Of a stretch of 64,000 bases of DNA, positions 25,928 through 34,701 are shown in pieces. The notes below the pieces were generated by a model that had not been told where the DNA came from, did not search any database, and worked only from the letters and a program-made list of their open reading frames with translations. The stretch covers positions 372,001 to 436,000 of the forward strand of contig NZ_JANUCJ010000002.1 of assembly GCF_024807615.1 (NCBI RefSeq). The letters are read 5' to 3'. Numbering within the stretch: the stretch's first letter is position 1; each line of letters starts with the position of its first letter. The stretch comes from Tsukamurella ocularis. Its GTDB lineage: Bacteria; Actinomycetota; Actinomycetes; Mycobacteriales; Mycobacteriaceae. The position numbers were made by a program, and so were the translations under genes.

Positions 25928-26739
25928 CGCGTCTCCCTCGCGGCGGCCAGCGCCGCGGCCATCGCCGCGCGCGGCGCGGGCCTACCGGTGAACCACTCGG
26001 CCTGCCGGAAGGCCTGGTGCAGCAGCATCGTCAGGCCGCCGGCGGTGCGCGCACCCTTCGATTCCGCGGCGGCGACGAGCAGGGTGGGCCACGGATCGTA
26101 GGCCACGTCCGCGACGGCGGGCGCCGCGGACGACAGCGCGTCCATCAGCGGGAAGTCGTTGTGCTGGGCAGCGCCGGGCAGGGTCGAGACGACCACGTCG
26201 GCCCGCGGCACAGCCGCCGCGGTGAGCGACGCCCAGGCGGCCGTCAGCCCGAAGGTCTCGGCGCAGGCGAGCGCGCCCTGCGCCCGCTCCTCTGAGCGGG
26301 CGAGCACCGTCGTACTGGTGAAGCCCCGCTCGGCGAGCGCGGCGAACACCGGGCGGGCCGTGCCGCCCGCGCCGACGACGACCGCGGACTCCCCCGCGGC
26401 GCCGCATTCGGCGAGGAGACCGTCGGCGCCGTCGACGTCCGTGCAGTCGGCGAGCCAGCCCGACTCGGTGCGGACCAGGGTATTGGCGGAGCCGACGGCG
26501 ACCGCGCGGTCGGTGCGTTCGTCGGCGAACTCCAGCGCCGCGAACTTGCCGGGCATTGTGACCGACAGGCCGACCCATTCGGGGCCGAGACCGCCGACGA
26601 GACCGGGCAACGCCTCCGCGTCGCACTCGATCCGCTCGTAGGTCCAGTCCAGCCCGAGCGCGGCGAAGGCCGCGCCGTGCAGGACCGGCGAAAGCGAGTG
26701 GGTGATCGGCTTGCCGAGGACTGCGGCGCGCTGCGTCAC
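25924..26739 (-). CDS. aroE: Shikimate dehydrogenase AroE
   Basis: NADPH-dependent reduction of 3-dehydroshikimate to shikimate in aromatic amino acid synthesis. The 271-residue protein has the substrate-binding LGKPITHSLSPVLHGAAF (8-25), catalytic Lys65 in VTMPGKFAAL, Asp101 in CTDVDGADG, and the dinucleotide loop VVVGAGGTARPVFAAL (about 117-132). GTG 26739 overlaps the mltG stop (GTGA); the frame upstream of it is a shadow of mltG. Translationally coupled on both sides. Confidence 0.94.
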   Translation of the reverse strand: MTQRAAVLGKPITHSLSPVLHGAAFAALGLDWTYERIECDAEALPGLVGGLGPEWVGLSVTMPGKFAALEFADERTDRAVAVGSANTLVRTESGWLADCTDVDGADGLLAECGAAGESAVVVGAGGTARPVFAALAERGFTSTTVLARSEERAQGALACAETFGLTAAWASLTAAAVPRADVVVSTLPGAAQHNDFPLMDALSSAAPAVADVAYDPWPTLLVAAAESKGARTAGGLTMLLHQAFRQAEWFTGRPAPRAAMAAALAAARETR

Positions 26740-27992
26740 GGACCGCAGCCGACGGTGAGGAACTTGGTGTCGCACGCCTTTTGCCGGTTGCGCTCGTGCT
26801 GGGCGAAGTCGTCGGTGAACAGCGTGGTGCCCTTGCTGTCGACGGTGACGAAGTACAGCCACGGACCCGGCGCGGGGTTCTCCGTCGCGACCAGAGCCTC
26901 GGTGCCGACGGCACCGATCGGAGTGGCCGGCAGGCCCGTCTTCGCGTAGGTGTTCCACTCGGTCTTCTTGAGCAACTTCTCGCCCGCAACGTCGATGCCC
27001 GTCACGGCCTCGCCGTAGTTGACCGTCGAATCCATCTCGAGCTTCTGGTTCTTCGCGAGACGGTTGAGGATCACCCGCGCGACCTTCGGGTAGTCGTCCG
27101 CCTGGTTGACCTCCCGCTCGACGATCGACGCCGAGACCAGCACCTGGTACGGCGCCAGCTTCGCCGGCGACGACCGGCTCGCCGTGAGCAGGCCCTGCGC
27201 CTCGTACTGCTTGGTCGACGCGGTGATGAGCTGCTTGAGTATGGCGGTCGGCGTGCCCGAGGGATCGATCTGGTCCCAGACCCCGGGCGCAATGAGCCCC
27301 TCGATGCGGCGGTGATCGCCCTTGAGCCGGGTCACCGTGGCCGCCGCCCACTCGGGGACGCCCAGGTCCGCGACCGACGCGACGGACGCGACCTTGACGA
27401 ACTCGGCTTTCGGGGTCTGCTTCTTCACGCCGTCGACGGTGTGCGCAGTGGCGGCGGAAAGCTGACTGAAAATGCCCTGCGCGACCTTGTTGTCCTTGCT
27501 GCGCTTGTCATCGAGCACGGCGCCGGCGGAGACGTTGAGCATGCCCACGCGGTGTGAGCGGGCCGGATCGACCAGCATCGTGACGACCTCCGACGCGGGC
27601 AGCGCCTTGCGCAGCTCGTAGTAGCCCGCGGAGATCGGCTTGTCACCGGCCGCCTGGTTGAACGCGCCCACGGACTTCACCACCCCCGCGTCCACGAGGT
27701 TCTGTGCGAAGTCGGAATTGTTCTGGCCGATGATGTGGACCACGACCTCGGGACCCGCCTGCCCGGAGGCGTAGTCCTCAGGCGCGGAACCACCGCCGAA
27801 GAGGGAGCCGCGCACCGTCCACAGCACGCCGCCGATGACGACCAGGAAGACGACGATCAGCGACAGGAGCGCGACGCGGCGGCGGCGCTTGATCCGGTCG
27901 CGTTGCGCCGCGCGGCGCCGCTCTGAGCGGGTGGACCGCTGCTCGCCAACCGCCACCGGATCGGCGCGCTCGTTGTTCCAGCCGTCGCTCAC
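26736..27992 (-). CDS. mltG: Endolytic transglycosylase MltG (YceG-like)
   Basis: Membrane-anchored lytic transglycosylase that cleaves nascent peptidoglycan strands. The 418-residue protein has a very basic cytoplasmic N terminus (RIKRRRR), one transmembrane helix (about 41-60) and the extracellular YceG domain. The catalytic glutamate is Glu292 in [20 protein letters not shown]. The later block [16 protein letters not shown]-like ([16 protein letters not shown], about 340-356) is also conserved. GTG 27992 overlaps the ruvX stop by 4 nt, so the earlier in-frame ATG at 28040 is not preferred. Confidence 0.93.
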   Translation of the reverse strand: MSDGWNNERADPVAVGEQRSTRSERRRAAQRDRIKRRRRVALLSLIVVFLVVIGGVLWTVRGSLFGGGSAPEDYASGQAGPEVVVHIIGQNNSDFAQNLVDAGVVKSVGAFNQAAGDKPISAGYYELRKALPASEVVTMLVDPARSHRVGMLNVSAGAVLDDKRSKDNKVAQGIFSQLSAATAHTVDGVKKQTPKAEFVKVASVASVADLGVPEWAAATVTRLKGDHRRIEGLIAPGVWDQIDPSGTPTAILKQLITASTKQYEAQGLLTASRSSPAKLAPYQVLVSASIVEREVNQADDYPKVARVILNRLAKNQKLEMDSTVNYGEAVTGIDVAGEKLLKKTEWNTYAKTGLPATPIGAVGTEALVATENPAPGPWLYFVTVDSKGTTLFTDDFAQHERNRQKACDTKFLTVGCGP

Positions 27993-28465
27993 TCGTCGAC
28001 CTCCTCGGGACCGGACACCGGCCTCCGCTCGTCGAGCCATCCCTGGAGGATGGCCACCGCGGCGGCCTGATCGATCACCGCTCGCTGCTCCTTCGCCCGC
28101 ACCCCGTTCTCGCGCAGCGCCCGCTGCGCCGTGACGGTGGTGAAGCGCTCATCGAAAAAACATACCCGGGGCGGTGTGGGGTTCACGGCACCGAGAACCC
28201 CGGCGAGCCGCCGCGCGAAGCCCTCGGCCATCTTCGCCGACGCGCCGTGCTCCCCGCGAAGGGTGCGCGGCATGCCGATCACGATCTCGACCGGCTCGTA
28301 GTCGAGCACGAGCTGCGCGATCCGGCGCAGGTCCGCCCCGTCCTTCGTGGCGCGCACCGTCTCGACCGGCGTCGCGAGGATCCCGTCGGGGTCGCAGACG
28401 GCCACCCCGATGCGGGCCTTGCCCACGTCGAGGGCCAGCCGGCGGCCGCGCTGCCACGCCGACAC
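27989..28465 (-). CDS. ruvX: Putative Holliday junction resolvase RuvX (YqgF)
   Basis: RNase-H-fold nuclease of the YqgF/RuvX family, 158 residues; linked to Holliday-junction resolution and to pre-16S rRNA processing in other bacteria. Motifs: [16 protein letters not shown] with catalytic Asp13, [23 protein letters not shown] (Glu) and the final acidic [14 protein letters not shown]. Placed 2 nt after alaS and overlapping mltG by 4 nt, the arrangement conserved in mycobacteria (Rv2555c-Rv2553c). Confidence 0.93.
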   Translation of the reverse strand: MSAWQRGRRLALDVGKARIGVAVCDPDGILATPVETVRATKDGADLRRIAQLVLDYEPVEIVIGMPRTLRGEHGASAKMAEGFARRLAGVLGAVNPTPPRVCFFDERFTTVTAQRALRENGVRAKEQRAVIDQAAAVAILQGWLDERRPVSGPEEVDE

Positions 28466-28467
28466 CG

Positions 28468-31140
28468 TCAGGCGCCGACCGTCCGCGTGACCTCGGCCCG
28501 GACCGCGGTCAGGGCACCGTCGATCCCGGAGGAGTCCGCGCCTGCGCCCTGCGCCATATCGGCCTTACCGCCGCCGCGGCCGCCCACGGAGGGCGCTGCG
28601 GCCTTGACCACGTCGCCCGCCTTGACGCCCAGATCCTGGGCCGCGTCGTTGGCGGCCACCACGAAGGGCACCTTGTCACCGTCGACCGCGAACAGCGCGA
28701 TGACGGCGGGCTCGGCGCCGAGCCTGCCCTTGAGCTGAGTGACGAGGCCGCGGAGCTCGCCCGCGGTGACGCCCTGCGGGGCCTTCGCGGCCACCAGGCG
28801 AACCGCGCCGACCCGCTCCGGCGACGAGGCCAGCTCGGCCAGCGCCGAGAGGGCGGCCTGCGCGCGCAGCTTCTCGAGCTCCTTCTCGGCGTCCTTGAGG
28901 CGGGTGACCAGCGACTCGACGCGGGCGGGCACCTCCTCGGAGGGCACCTTGAGGGAGCCGGACAGCGCGGAGACGAGCGCGTGCTCCTTGGCGAGGTACT
29001 TCTGCGAGTCGAGGCCCACGTACGCCTCGACGCGCCGCACGCCGGAGCCGACGGAGCTCTCGCCGAGCACGGTGACGGGGCCGACGAGGCCCGAGCTGGC
29101 GACATGCGTGCCGCCGCACAGCTCCATCGAGAACGGACCGCCGATCTCCACGACGCGCACCTGATCGCCGTAGTTCTCGCCGAACAGCGCCATCGCGCCG
29201 CGCCGCTTGGCGGTCTCCAGGTCGGTGACGTCGGTGTGCACTGCGTAGTCGGCCTGGACGGCCTCATTGGTGACGCGCTCGATGTCGGCGCGCTGGTCGT
29301 CGTTCAGGCCGCCGGACCAGCGGAAGTCGAACCGCAGGTAGCCGGGCTTGTTGAGCGAGCCCGCCTGGACGGCGTTGGGGCCGAGCACCTGGCGCAGCGC
29401 GGCGTGCACGAGGTGGGTGCCCGAGTGGCCCTGGGTGCTGCCGTGGCGGTGGCCCGCGTCGGCGGCGACGGTGACGGTATCGCCCTCGGAGACCTCGCCG
29501 GAGGCGACGGTGCCCTGGTGGCGCCACAGCGTCTTGGCGACGCGCTGCACGTCGGTGACGACGATCTGGGCGCCCGCGGCGGTGGTGATGGTGCCGATGT
29601 CGGAGAGCTGGCCGCCGGCCTCGGCGTACAGCGGGCTGCGGTCGAGCACGATCTCGACGTCGTCGCCCTGGTGCACGACGGGCACACGGACGCCGTCCTT
29701 GACGAGGCCGAGGACCTGGGCGTCGGAGACCAGCTCGTCGAAGCCGGTGAACTCGGTGGGACCACGATCGAGGAACTCGCGGAACACCGAGAGGTCGGCG
29801 AGCGCCGACTTGCGGGAGTTCGCGTCGTCCTTGGCGCGCTGGCGCTGCTCGGCCATGAGGCCGCGGAAGCCCTCCTCGTCGACCTGCAGGCCGGCCTCGG
29901 CGGCCATCTCCAGCGTGAGGTCGATCGGGAAGCCGTAGGTGTCGTGCAGGGTGAAGGCGTCGTCACCCGAGAGCACCGTCTTCCCGGAGGACTTGGTGGC
30001 GTCGACGGCGTTGCCGAACAGGGTGGTGCCCTGCTCCAGGGTCTTGAGGAAGGCCTGCTCCTCGCCGGTGGCGACGGTGCGGATGCGCTGCGCGTCGTCG
30101 GCGAGCTCGGGGTACGACGGCGTCATCGTCGAGATGACGGTGTCGACGAAGTCACCCATGGTCTCGCCGGTGGCGCCGAGGAGGCGGGCCGAGCGGACGA
30201 CGCGGCGCAGCAGGCGGCGCAGCACGTAGCCGCGGCCGTCGTTGCCGGGGTTCACGCCGTCCTGGATGACCATGACGGCGGTGCGGGTGTGGTCGGCGAT
30301 GACGCGGAACAGGCGGTCGTGCTCGGCGTCGCCGGCGTTGTAGCGCTGGCCAGTCAGCTCTTGCGCGCGGTCGATCACGGGACGCAGCAGGTCGGTGTCG
30401 TAGACGTTGTCGACGCCCTGCAGCAGGAAGGCGACGCGCTCGACGCCCATGCCGGTGTCGATGTTCTTCTTCGGCAGCTCGCCGAGGATCTCGAAGTTCT
30501 CCTTGCCGCCGCCCTGGCCCCGCTCGTTCTGCATGAAGACGAGGTTCCAGATCTCGATGTAGCGGTCCTCGTCGGCCTCCGGGCCGCCCGGGGCACCGTA
30601 CTCGGGGCCGCGGTCGTAGAAGATCTCCGAGCACGGGCCAGCGGGGCCGGGGATGCCCATCGACCAGTAGTTGTCCTTCATGCCGCGACGCTGGATGCGC
30701 TCGGGCACCTGCCCGACCTCGAGCCACAGGTCGCGGGCCTCATCGTCGTCGAGGTAGACCGTCGACCACAGGCGCTCGGGATCCATCCCGAAGCCGCCGT
30801 CCTCGACGGGGTTCGTCAGCAGCGACCAGGCGAACCGGATGGCGTCGCGCTTGAAGTAGTCGCCGAAGCTGAAGTTGCCGGCCATCTGGAAGAAGGTGTT
30901 GTGCCGCGTGGTGATGCCCACTTCTTCGATGTCCAGGGTGCGGACGCACTTCTGGATCGACGTGGCGCGGTCGTAGGGAGGGGTCTGCTGGCCCAGGAAG
31001 AACGGCACGAAGGGCACCATGCCCGCGATCACGAACAGCTGATTCGGGTCGTTCAGCACCAGCGATGCACTGGGCACCTGGGTGTGTCCGGCCTTGACGA
31101 AGTGGTCCGTGAACCGCTTCCGAATCTCATGGGTCTGCAC
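28468..31140 (-). CDS. alaS: Alanine-tRNA ligase AlaS
   Basis: Class II aminoacyl-tRNA synthetase, 890 residues, normal for the family. The catalytic core starts [20 protein letters not shown]; editing domain zinc residues are [12 protein letters not shown] (HxxxH) and [10 protein letters not shown] (CxxxH), and the C-terminal coiled/DHHA1 part is at about 730-890. GTG 31140 has GAAGGA about 7 nt upstream. A 110-nt gap separates it from rarA upstream, so it may have its own promoter. It begins the alaS-ruvX-mltG-aroE-thioesterase-prepilin peptidase operon. Confidence 0.97.
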   Translation of the reverse strand: MQTHEIRKRFTDHFVKAGHTQVPSASLVLNDPNQLFVIAGMVPFVPFFLGQQTPPYDRATSIQKCVRTLDIEEVGITTRHNTFFQMAGNFSFGDYFKRDAIRFAWSLLTNPVEDGGFGMDPERLWSTVYLDDDEARDLWLEVGQVPERIQRRGMKDNYWSMGIPGPAGPCSEIFYDRGPEYGAPGGPEADEDRYIEIWNLVFMQNERGQGGGKENFEILGELPKKNIDTGMGVERVAFLLQGVDNVYDTDLLRPVIDRAQELTGQRYNAGDAEHDRLFRVIADHTRTAVMVIQDGVNPGNDGRGYVLRRLLRRVVRSARLLGATGETMGDFVDTVISTMTPSYPELADDAQRIRTVATGEEQAFLKTLEQGTTLFGNAVDATKSSGKTVLSGDDAFTLHDTYGFPIDLTLEMAAEAGLQVDEEGFRGLMAEQRQRAKDDANSRKSALADLSVFREFLDRGPTEFTGFDELVSDAQVLGLVKDGVRVPVVHQGDDVEIVLDRSPLYAEAGGQLSDIGTITTAAGAQIVVTDVQRVAKTLWRHQGTVASGEVSEGDTVTVAADAGHRHGSTQGHSGTHLVHAALRQVLGPNAVQAGSLNKPGYLRFDFRWSGGLNDDQRADIERVTNEAVQADYAVHTDVTDLETAKRRGAMALFGENYGDQVRVVEIGGPFSMELCGGTHVASSGLVGPVTVLGESSVGSGVRRVEAYVGLDSQKYLAKEHALVSALSGSLKVPSEEVPARVESLVTRLKDAEKELEKLRAQAALSALAELASSPERVGAVRLVAAKAPQGVTAGELRGLVTQLKGRLGAEPAVIALFAVDGDKVPFVVAANDAAQDLGVKAGDVVKAAAPSVGGRGGGKADMAQGAGADSSGIDGALTAVRAEVTRTVGA

Positions 31141-31250
31141 AGCGATCCTTCGCGTTCTGAGTGTCTTCGAGCGTTACAGCGACCCAACCACCTTACCGAC
31201 GCGCCGACACCCGGCGCACGGGCGTTCCTCGGCCCGGTCCGGCCGTCCCG

Positions 31251-32621
31251 TCACCGGCGCCGGAGGATCCCGCGCAGCCGAGTCACTCGCGGGCCGATCT
31301 CCCGCTCGAAACCGTGATCGGTGGGGGCGTAGTAGTCGACGCCGACCAGGTCGTCGGGCGGGTACTGCTGCGCGGCGACGCCGCCCGGCACGCCGTGCGG
31401 ATACACGTAGCCCTGGGCGTTGCCCAGCTTCTCCGCGCCGGCGTAGTGGCCGTCGCGCAGGTGCGGCGGCACGGCGCCGGCCTTGCCTGCGGCCACGTCG
31501 CCCATCGCGGCGCCGATCGCCGCGACCACCCCGTCGGACTTGGGCGCCGAGGCCAGATGGATCGTGGCCTGCGCCAGCGCGAGCCGCGCCTCGGGCATGC
31601 CGATGAGCTGGACCGCCTGTGCCGCGGCCGTCGCGACGAGCAGCGCCTGCGGATCGGCCATGCCGATGTCCTCGGAGGCGTGCACGACGAGGCGGCGGGC
31701 GATGAACCGCGGGTCCTCCCCCGCCGAGATCATCCGGGCGAGGTAGTGCAGCGCCGCGTCGACGTCGGAACCGCGGATCGATTTGATGAAGGCGCTGATC
31801 ACGTCGTAGTGCTGGTCGCCCGCCCGGTCGTACCGCACGGCGGCGGTATCGATCGACGACTCGACGGCCTCCAGGGTGATCTCGTCGCCGCCCTCCCCCA
31901 GCGTGACGTCCGCGGCGGCCTCCAGCGCGGTGAGCGAGCGCCGGGCGTCGCCGCCGGCGAGGCGCACGAGGTGCTCGCGGGCCTCGTCCGCGATGGTCAG
32001 CGCACCGTCGTAGCCCCGCGGGTCCGACAGGGCGCGGTCGATGAGCTCCGAGATGTGTGAGGGCTCGAGCGGGCGCAGTTGCAGGATCAGCGAGCGCGAG
32101 AGCAGCGGCGAGACCACCGAGAAGCTGGGGTTCTCGGTGGTGGCCGCGACGAGCAGCACGACGCGGTTCTCGACGGCCGCGAGCAGCGCGTCCTGCTGCG
32201 CCTTCGAGAAACGGTGCACCTCGTCGATGAAGAGCACCGTCTGCTCGTCGACGAGGAGGCGGCGGCGCGCCAGTTCGATGACGGCGCGCACGTCCTTGAC
32301 GCCCGCGGAGAGGGCGGACAGCGCCTCGAACCGGCGGCCCGTCGCGCCGGAGATCAGCGAGGCGATCGTCGTCTTCCCGGTGCCGGGCGGGCCGTACAGG
32401 ATCACGCTCGCCGCGCCGGCACCGTCGATGAGGCGGCGCAGCGGGGTCCCGGGGCCGAGCAGGTGCTCCTGGCCGAGCACCTCGTCGAGGTCGCGGGGCC
32501 GCATCCGGACCGCGAGCGGGGTGCCCGCGTGGGTGGGGACGAACTCGACCGGTCCCCGGGACGGGGGTGCTTCGGGTGGCGCTCCGAGGTCCCCGTCGTC
32601 GCCGAACAGGGAGCCGGTCAC
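31251..32621 (-). CDS. rarA: Replication-associated recombination protein RarA (MgsA) AAA+ ATPase
   Basis: Clamp-loader-like AAA+ ATPase acting at stalled replication forks, 456 residues. It starts with MTGSLFGDD, then [20 protein letters not shown], Walker [14 protein letters not shown] (about 74-86), Walker [20 protein letters not shown], sensor 1 [15 protein letters not shown] and the C-terminal tetramerisation domain ([20 protein letters not shown] onward). The GTG start lies 40 nt after the phosphotransferase stop; between them is a 15-nt-period direct repeat. Corresponds to Rv2559c. Confidence 0.94.
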   Translation of the reverse strand: MTGSLFGDDGDLGAPPEAPPSRGPVEFVPTHAGTPLAVRMRPRDLDEVLGQEHLLGPGTPLRRLIDGAGAASVILYGPPGTGKTTIASLISGATGRRFEALSALSAGVKDVRAVIELARRRLLVDEQTVLFIDEVHRFSKAQQDALLAAVENRVVLLVAATTENPSFSVVSPLLSRSLILQLRPLEPSHISELIDRALSDPRGYDGALTIADEAREHLVRLAGGDARRSLTALEAAADVTLGEGGDEITLEAVESSIDTAAVRYDRAGDQHYDVISAFIKSIRGSDVDAALHYLARMISAGEDPRFIARRLVVHASEDIGMADPQALLVATAAAQAVQLIGMPEARLALAQATIHLASAPKSDGVVAAIGAAMGDVAAGKAGAVPPHLRDGHYAGAEKLGNAQGYVYPHGVPGGVAAQQYPPDDLVGVDYYAPTDHGFEREIGPRVTRLRGILRRR

Positions 32622-32635
32622 CGGGCGCGGACCCC

Positions 32636-32664
32636 CGCGGGGCGGGTCACCGCGGGGCGGGTCA
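32636..32664. repeat. Direct repeat (14 bp, period 15) before rarA
   Basis: CGCGGGGCGGGTCA occurs at 32636-32649 and again at 32651-32664. The second copy contains the stop codon of the phosphotransferase gene, and the first copy carries the same in-frame stop, so the repeat may be a slippage duplication of that gene's end in the rarA leader. Confidence 0.8.
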
Positions 32665-33768
32665 TAGCGCGCGGACCTTCGCGGCGGCGGCGACGGCGAA
32701 GTCGTGCACCCGCGGGTCGGCGGCGGCCAGGCGGTCCCAGCGGGCCGCGAGATCGTCGTACGACCACGCCGGCAGGCTGTCGAGGTGGCCGGCGTCGATG
32801 CGGCTGGCGGAATCGAGGCCGAGTGCCCAGTAGGTGGCGAGGGTGAGCCAGGCCAGCTTCGCGGTGGTCACGTGGCGGCGCAGCGCCACATCGTCGCCCA
32901 GACGGGGCCACAGGCGCACGATCTCCGAGCGCCAGGCCTCCACGATCGCGATGTCCAGCTCGGGGTCGTGGCCGTCCTCGGTGCAGTCGGGGTAGGTCAG
33001 CAAGACGTAGGCGACGTCCAGGGCACCATCGCGGAAGCCCGCCCACTCGTAGTCGAGGAAACGGACGGCACCGCCCACGACGTGGGTGTTGTCGGGGCCG
33101 ACGTCGGACGGGCTGAACGCGCGGAATGGTCCCTCGGCGAAGAGGGCGACGGCGGCGGCGAGCACGGCGCGCGCGCCCGCGTCGACCCCGCCCACCGCGG
33201 CGGGCACGGCCGCGGCGGCGCGTGCGGCCTCTCCGGCGATCGGGTCGTTGCGGGAGTCGGTGTGCTCGCGGCGGGCGAGCACGGACAGGTCTCGTTCGCG
33301 GCCGTAGGTGCCGGCATGCATGCGGCCGAGGGCCTGGGCCCAGGCGGAGAGCACCATGGCGGCGCCCGACGACGGCGTGCGGCGCAGCAGGTCCCCCATC
33401 GTCTCACCCTCGCCGAGGTCCTGGAGCACGAGGATGCGCTGCTCCGCATCGGACGCCAGGAGCTGCGGGCCGGGCCGCGCATCGACCGGCAGCGCGGTCG
33501 CGAACTTGTAGGCGGCCCCCTCCCGGGCGAAGGCCTCCGAGTGGTCCTTGTCGGTGTGGTCGGCAGCACGCAGCTGCTTGATCACGACGGACCGCGGCAG
33601 TAGCGGGTTGTTGTGCAGCACTCTCACGCGCATCACCAGCGTGCGGCCGGAACCACCCAGATCCTCGGGTTCGCCCAGCTCGACGGAGGCGCCGACCCGG
33701 CGACCCAGCAGGCCCTCCACCGCGGAAAGGGCCGCCCTCGTCGTCTCGTACCCCAGCGCGGTGACCAT
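32662..33768 (-). CDS. Phosphotransferase-family protein (APH/kinase-like) with altered HxD motif
   Basis: A 368-residue protein with an aminoglycoside phosphotransferase/ecdysteroid-kinase-like fold. N-lobe lysine in SVVIKQL, hinge [17 protein letters not shown]. In place of the Brenner HGDxxxxN loop it reads SPSDVGPDN: the Asp and Asn remain but the His is lost. The metal-binding Asp is present in FLDYEWAG. It may be an active kinase of a small metabolite or a degenerate binding protein. ATG 33768 is chosen because TGAGGTAGG lies 9 nt upstream; TTG 33777 and GTG 33771 are alternatives. It follows the transglutaminase gene and is not evidence of antibiotic resistance. Confidence 0.75.
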   Translation of the reverse strand: MVTALGYETTRAALSAVEGLLGRRVGASVELGEPEDLGGSGRTLVMRVRVLHNNPLLPRSVVIKQLRAADHTDKDHSEAFAREGAAYKFATALPVDARPGPQLLASDAEQRILVLQDLGEGETMGDLLRRTPSSGAAMVLSAWAQALGRMHAGTYGRERDLSVLARREHTDSRNDPIAGEAARAAAAVPAAVGGVDAGARAVLAAAVALFAEGPFRAFSPSDVGPDNTHVVGGAVRFLDYEWAGFRDGALDVAYVLLTYPDCTEDGHDPELDIAIVEAWRSEIVRLWPRLGDDVALRRHVTTAKLAWLTLATYWALGLDSASRIDAGHLDSLPAWSYDDLAARWDRLAAADPRVHDFAVAAAAKVRAL

Positions 33769-33783
33769 CACGTCCAACCTACC

Positions 33784-34701
33784 TCAGTCGGGCAGGGGCG
33801 CGACGTCCACGGAGACATGGATCTTCGATCCCTTCGATTCGGTGTAGATGACGCCGCGCAGGGGCGGAACGTCCTCGTAATCGCGGCCCCATGCGACGGT
33901 CACGTGCCGCTCGTCGACGAACTTGTTGTTGGTCGGGTCGAACGGCAGCCATCCGTCGCCGGGCAGCCACACGGCGGCCCACGCGTGGGTGGCGCCGGCG
34001 CCGACGACCCGGTCCTGGCCGGGCGGCGGCTCGGTCGCGAGGTAACCCGAGACGTACCGCGCGGCGAGGCCCTTGGACCGTAGGCAGGCGATCGCGACGC
34101 GCGCGAAGTCCTGGCAGACGCCCTCGCGGCGTTCCATGACGGTGCCGACGCGGGTCGAGACGTTCGTCGCGCCCGACTTGTACGCGAAGTCCGTGTAGAT
34201 CCGAGTGGTCAGCTCCTCGACGGCCTCCACGAGTGGTTTCCCGGGGGTGAAGATGGCGTCGGCGTACCCGCGCACGGCGTCGTCGATCTCTGCCGGCCGC
34301 TGGTCGAGGCGGTACTGCGCGGCGAGGGCACCCGCCTCGCCGACGGGCCGCGCGAGCTCCCAGGGCGCGAGCGCGGGGCCCTCATCGGTGATCGCACGGT
34401 CCAACGGATCGACCTCGACCACCGACTCGCCGCGCACCAGCAACCGGGTGTGCGGCGTGGTCACGTGGAAGTACGTGTCGGTGTTGCCGTAGGCGTCGAC
34501 GCCCTCGGAGCGGTCCGAGGGCTCGGGCCCGACGATGATGGCGTGCTCGTCGACCCGCTGGTCGGACAGCTCCCGCGGCGAGAGGTAGCAGCGCCCGAAG
34601 CTGGAGGTGACCTCCGCGTCGTAGGTGTACGTGGTCTCGTGCACCACGCGGTACCGGCGGGTCCGGGAGTCCTCGGTGCGCCGCGAGAAACTCAGCCCCA
34701 T
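33784..34701 (-). CDS. Transglutaminase-like protein
   Basis: Cytosolic transglutaminase/protease-like protein of 305 residues with an N-terminal beta domain (RYRVVHETTYTYDAEVTSSF) and a C-terminal papain-like core. The catalytic triad is visible: Cys196 in REGVCQDFA, His239 in ATHAWAAVW and Asp255 in WLPFDPTNN. ATG 34701 overlaps the upstream gene by 10 nt. It belongs to the widespread cluster with a circularly permuted ATP-grasp and an alpha-E protein, thought to make and break peptide-like bonds on unknown molecules; M. tuberculosis Rv2569c is similar. Confidence 0.9.
   Translation of the reverse strand: MGLSFSRRTEDSRTRRYRVVHETTYTYDAEVTSSFGRCYLSPRELSDQRVDEHAIIVGPEPSDRSEGVDAYGNTDTYFHVTTPHTRLLVRGESVVEVDPLDRAITDEGPALAPWELARPVGEAGALAAQYRLDQRPAEIDDAVRGYADAIFTPGKPLVEAVEELTTRIYTDFAYKSGATNVSTRVGTVMERREGVCQDFARVAIACLRSKGLAARYVSGYLATEPPPGQDRVVGAGATHAWAAVWLPGDGWLPFDPTNNKFVDERHVTVAWGRDYEDVPPLRGVIYTESKGSKIHVSVDVAPLPD

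Noticed and set aside
28174-31317. 1047-codon plus-strand frame opposite alaS
   Set aside because: Antisense shadow of alaS: low-complexity Val/Ala/Gly/Asp composition with no domain, whereas alaS is unmistakable.
32662-33768. Aminoglycoside resistance gene
   Set aside because: The APH-like fold is common to many metabolic kinases, the HGD motif is altered and there is no resistance context.
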